Shown here in pieces: positions 61,643 to 64,000 of a stretch of 64,000 bases of DNA (position 1 is the stretch's first letter; every line of letters starts with the position of its first letter). A model generated the notes under the pieces. It had not been told where the DNA came from. It made no database searches and worked only from the letters and a program-made list of their open reading frames with translations. Both the position numbers and the translations under genes were made by a program. The stretch lies in the NCBI RefSeq assembly GCF_003205875.1, contig NZ_PUBZ01000033.1:1-64000 (forward strand). Direction: 5' to 3'. This stretch comes from Herpetosiphon llansteffanensis (GTDB lineage: Bacteria > Chloroflexota > Chloroflexia > Chloroflexales > Herpetosiphonaceae).

Positions 61643-64000
61643 CTACAAGCGCGGGTCGACAGGCTCACTTTCGAGGGCGAGTACGCCAAAAACACATTCA
61701 TGCACCCGCCGCAATGGTTCGCGATTGACAAAGCGATCAAGGGCTTCGAGGCCTAAAGCCAATTCGCGCAAGGCCAACGAACGCTTGCCACTCAGGCCTC
61801 GCTTACGCAAACGAGCGAGGTTTTCGGGCAAATCGTATTCTGGGCCATAGATAATGCGCAGATATTCAGGGCCGCGACATTTGATTGCAGGCTGCACAAG
61901 GCCGCGCGCATTCTGGACAACCCATTGCTTGGGCTTCACGACCATGCCTTCACCGCCAGCTGCGGTCAGACTTTGCCACCATTCGATTGCCTGCTCAACT
62001 TTGGCCTGATCGTGCAAATCGACCACACGATACTCGGTGGCAATAAACAAACGCGGCTCGGTTTCGGCCAACGCAGCCAAGGTTTGCATATGCCATTCGT
62101 GATCACGATCGTAAAATGGGCGTTGCTCGCAGGCCAGCAGATGAAATGGCGCTAGCCGCAAATCATCAAGGCTTTGCACGGGCCAGCAGTATTGTTGATA
62201 GGCATCAACATAGCCTTGGACTGCCTGTTGGCGCAGTTGGGTATGCGCAATCAAGGCTTGCAATTCAACCGATTCGGGCATGCGCGTAACCGTTTGTTGC
62301 AAGGCTGCTTGGGCTGCGCTCATGCTGGCGGTCGCGGCAACACCAACTGGCGCATATTGCTTGCGAATCAAATCTTGGGCTTTGGCCGACCATGGCAATA
62401 GTTCGCAATCCAAGGCAAACCAGGTTGAATCGAAGTTTTCCCACCAATTCAGCTTGGTAATTGCCTGCTGCACTCGTTGCAAAAAGGCGGTTTCTAGCTC
62501 AGGATCGTTAAAGAAGCGTCGGCCAGTGCGGGTATAGCAAACCCCGATCTGCTCGCCAAACACGCCAAACCGAGCTTGAGCCACGGTGCTATCGCGGCAA
62601 ATAATTACAATTGCCCGCGAACCCATATGTTTGGCTTCGCACACAACCTCGTTAACTCCCGCCCGCCGATAGTAATCGAGCGCTTCGGCGGGATGCTCCA
62701 AGAACCCATCACGTTGACTGGTTTCCGATGGCGACATGGTTGGTGGTAGATACATCAGCCATTGCGGCTCGATGGCAAAGCGGCTGATCACTTCCAAGGC
62801 GGCGGCGGTTTGTTCTTCGCGCAGGTTAATTTGGCTCATTAGGCTGGTGCTGATTTTGAGTTTGCCTTGAAAATCGCTCAAATTGAGCACGTGGTCGTTT
62901 TCCTGCTGGGCCGCAAGTTGGCTTGCATTGTATTCCAACGGTCGTTTTGGAATAGCATATTGGGCCAATGCTGGCACCTGCACAAACTCGCGCTCTGGGT
63001 AGCGTAAGGCAGTTAAGGCTCCACCAAAGGCACAACCAGTATCAATATCCAGCGTATTATTGAGCCATTCTGGCTGCGGAATCGGCGTGTGGCCATAGAC
63101 CACCAAGCCCTCGCCGCGATATTCTTTGGCCCACGGGTAGCGCACAGGCAAGCCAAATTCGTCGGTTTCGCCTGTCGTTTCGCCATACAAGGCAAATTCG
63201 CGCACATGCTTCGACATGCGGCCTTGCAATGCTTGCTTCATGCCAGCGTGGGCCACAACCAATTTACCATCATCAAAAATCAGGTGGCTCACCATTCCTT
63301 CGATAAACTGGCGCACTGCTTGACGAAAGGCTTCGTCGGTTTCGGCCAAAGCTTGCATGGTTTCGGCCAAGCCATGGGTTTGCTTCACTTTGCGCCCAGC
63401 CAATGCGCGGGCCAATTTATCGTCGTGATTGCCGGGCACACACAAGGCAGCGCCTGTTTCGACCATGCTCATCACCAAGCGCAACACGCCCACTGAATCC
63501 GGTCCACGATCAACTAAATCGCCAACGAACACGGCGCGACGGCCAGCAGGTGGCGTGACCATAAAGCCATAGTTGTGGCCTGGCGTGAGGTTAATGCTAT
63601 AGCCCAATTCCAACAACAAACGCTCTAGTTCGGGATAGCAACCATGAACATCGCCAATAATATCGAATGGGCCATGCTCGGTTTTGCGGTTGCTCCACCC
63701 TCGTTGGCGCACAATTTCAATGGCATCAACGTGCTCTGGCGTAACGCTATGTACAACCCGAAAACCTTCATCGCGCAGGTTGCGCAGCGAACGCCGCAAA
63801 TTATCAACTTGGCGCTTGACCACAAAATCGCCAAAGTTGCGATTGGCACGGCCTACGTTGCGCTCCAAACAAACTCGTTCAGGCGTTTGCAGCACAATCG
63901 CCACCGGCCAAACGTGATAATGGCGCGCCAAGGCTAACAAGGGTTGGCGCGCTGCTGCTTGAACATTGGTCGCATCGATCACGGTCAAGCGGCCCAAGGC
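61643..64000 (-). CDS. Polynucleotide kinase-phosphatase-ligase (bacterial Pnkp), 5' end cut by window edge
   Basis: At least 785 residues of an RNA repair enzyme are visible; the N-terminal P-loop of the kinase lies beyond the window. The visible order is: the end of the 5'-kinase domain (ETPERVCLERN-like TPERVCLERNVGR), a calcineurin-type 2',3'-phosphatase (FDIIGDVHGCYPELERLL, FVGDLVDRGPDS, VPGNHDDKLARAL, HAGMK), and a C-terminal adenylyltransferase/ligase-like domain with EAKHMGSRAIV and EGMVVKP. Known bacterial Pnkp works with the methyltransferase Hen1 to repair cleaved tRNAs; hen1 may lie beyond the edge. The TTG at 63997 is not the true start. Confidence 0.9.
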   Translation of the reverse strand, partial: ALGRLTVIDATNVQAAARQPLLALARHYHVWPVAIVLQTPERVCLERNVGRANRNFGDFVVKRQVDNLRRSLRNLRDEGFRVVHSVTPEHVDAIEIVRQRGWSNRKTEHGPFDIIGDVHGCYPELERLLLELGYSINLTPGHNYGFMVTPPAGRRAVFVGDLVDRGPDSVGVLRLVMSMVETGAALCVPGNHDDKLARALAGRKVKQTHGLAETMQALAETDEAFRQAVRQFIEGMVSHLIFDDGKLVVAHAGMKQALQGRMSKHVREFALYGETTGETDEFGLPVRYPWAKEYRGEGLVVYGHTPIPQPEWLNNTLDIDTGCAFGGALTALRYPEREFVQVPALAQYAIPKRPLEYNASQLAAQQENDHVLNLSDFQGKLKISTSLMSQINLREEQTAAALEVISRFAIEPQWLMYLPPTMSPSETSQRDGFLEHPAEALDYYRRAGVNEVVCEAKHMGSRAIVIICRDSTVAQARFGVFGEQIGVCYTRTGRRFFNDPELETAFLQRVQQAITKLNWWENFDSTWFALDCELLPWSAKAQDLIRKQYAPVGVAATASMSAAQAALQQTVTRMPESVELQALIAHTQLRQQAVQGYVDAYQQYCWPVQSLDDLRLAPFHLLACEQRPFYDRDHEWHMQTLAALAETEPRLFIATEYRVVDLHDQAKVEQAIEWWQSLTAAGGEGMVVKPKQWVVQNARGLVQPAIKCRGPEYLRIIYGPEYDLPENLARLRKRGLSGKRSLALRELALGLEALDRFVNREPLRRVHECVFGVLALESEPVDPRL

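Noticed and set aside
1-64000. tRNA, rRNA or classical insertion sequence
   Set aside because: No cloverleaf-like sequence, rRNA segment or transposase frame was noticed; covariance-model and transposase searches would be needed to be certain.

Overview
The window looks like a chromosomal segment of a filamentous, heterotrophic Chloroflexota bacterium, most likely Herpetosiphon or a close relative. This is an inference from moderate G+C, gene content and gene order (an early-gene nuo cluster, a ChlI/ChlD-type chelatase without photosynthesis genes, many stand-alone sensor kinases, secreted proteins with TP-rich linkers) and from unusual intergenic short-repeat mosaics. I see no tRNA, rRNA, CRISPR array, prophage or classical insertion sequence.

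Layout. 0-10 kb: a TPMT-like methyltransferase, a Tat-exported DUF1800/DUF1501 pair, an OmpR-type two-component system coupled to a hotdog thioesterase, a NagD-like HAD hydrolase, a small M50 protease, an HD protein and a LysE exporter. 10-24 kb: a Ser/Thr kinase fused to a formylglycine-generating-enzyme-like domain and coupled to an isochorismatase-family hydrolase, an ABC exporter, a P450, an alpha-amylase-family enzyme, a TM0106-type nuclease, a lytic transglycosylase lipoprotein, a DUF4180 protein and an ATP-grasp protein. 24.7-33.9 kb: nuoABCDEFGH of respiratory complex I, driven by a near-perfect sigma70-like promoter and closed by a strong terminator, with a GxxExxY (PDDEXK-like) nuclease element inserted between nuoF and nuoG. 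34-46 kb: GNAT, SDR, amino-acid-oxidase-like and response-regulator genes, a three-S1-domain RNA-binding protein, a chelatase gene with a -1 programmed frameshift site, a DUF1028 hydrolase, an RsmC-like methyltransferase, an SPFH protein and a molybdopterin oxidoreductase. 46-64 kb: a 1212-residue GAF/PAS histidine kinase, secDF, an M14 carboxypeptidase, a TetR/VOC divergent pair with two matched operators, two coupled cell-surface proteins, trmD, and the 3' part of a polynucleotide kinase-phosphatase-ligase (RNA repair) gene cut by the window edge.

The most interesting material lies between and inside the ordinary genes. (1) The chelatase gene carries a correctly phased A7 slippery run followed at once by a stop, and the -1 frame stays open into the VWA domain, so one gene should give both a ChlI-like and a ChlD-like protein. 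(2) The GxxExxY nuclease gene sits in a 503-bp unit with 11-bp terminal inverted repeats and short-period arrays; solo copies of the same ends occur in at least six other places. (3) Heptamer arrays carrying a stop codon in every unit start at, or within 5 bases of, the stop codons of five genes, always in the sense direction; a stop-free relative has been absorbed into the C-terminus of TrmD. (4) A separate MITE-like family of G+C-rich hairpins occurs five times, some copies bounded by a 13-bp terminal repeat.
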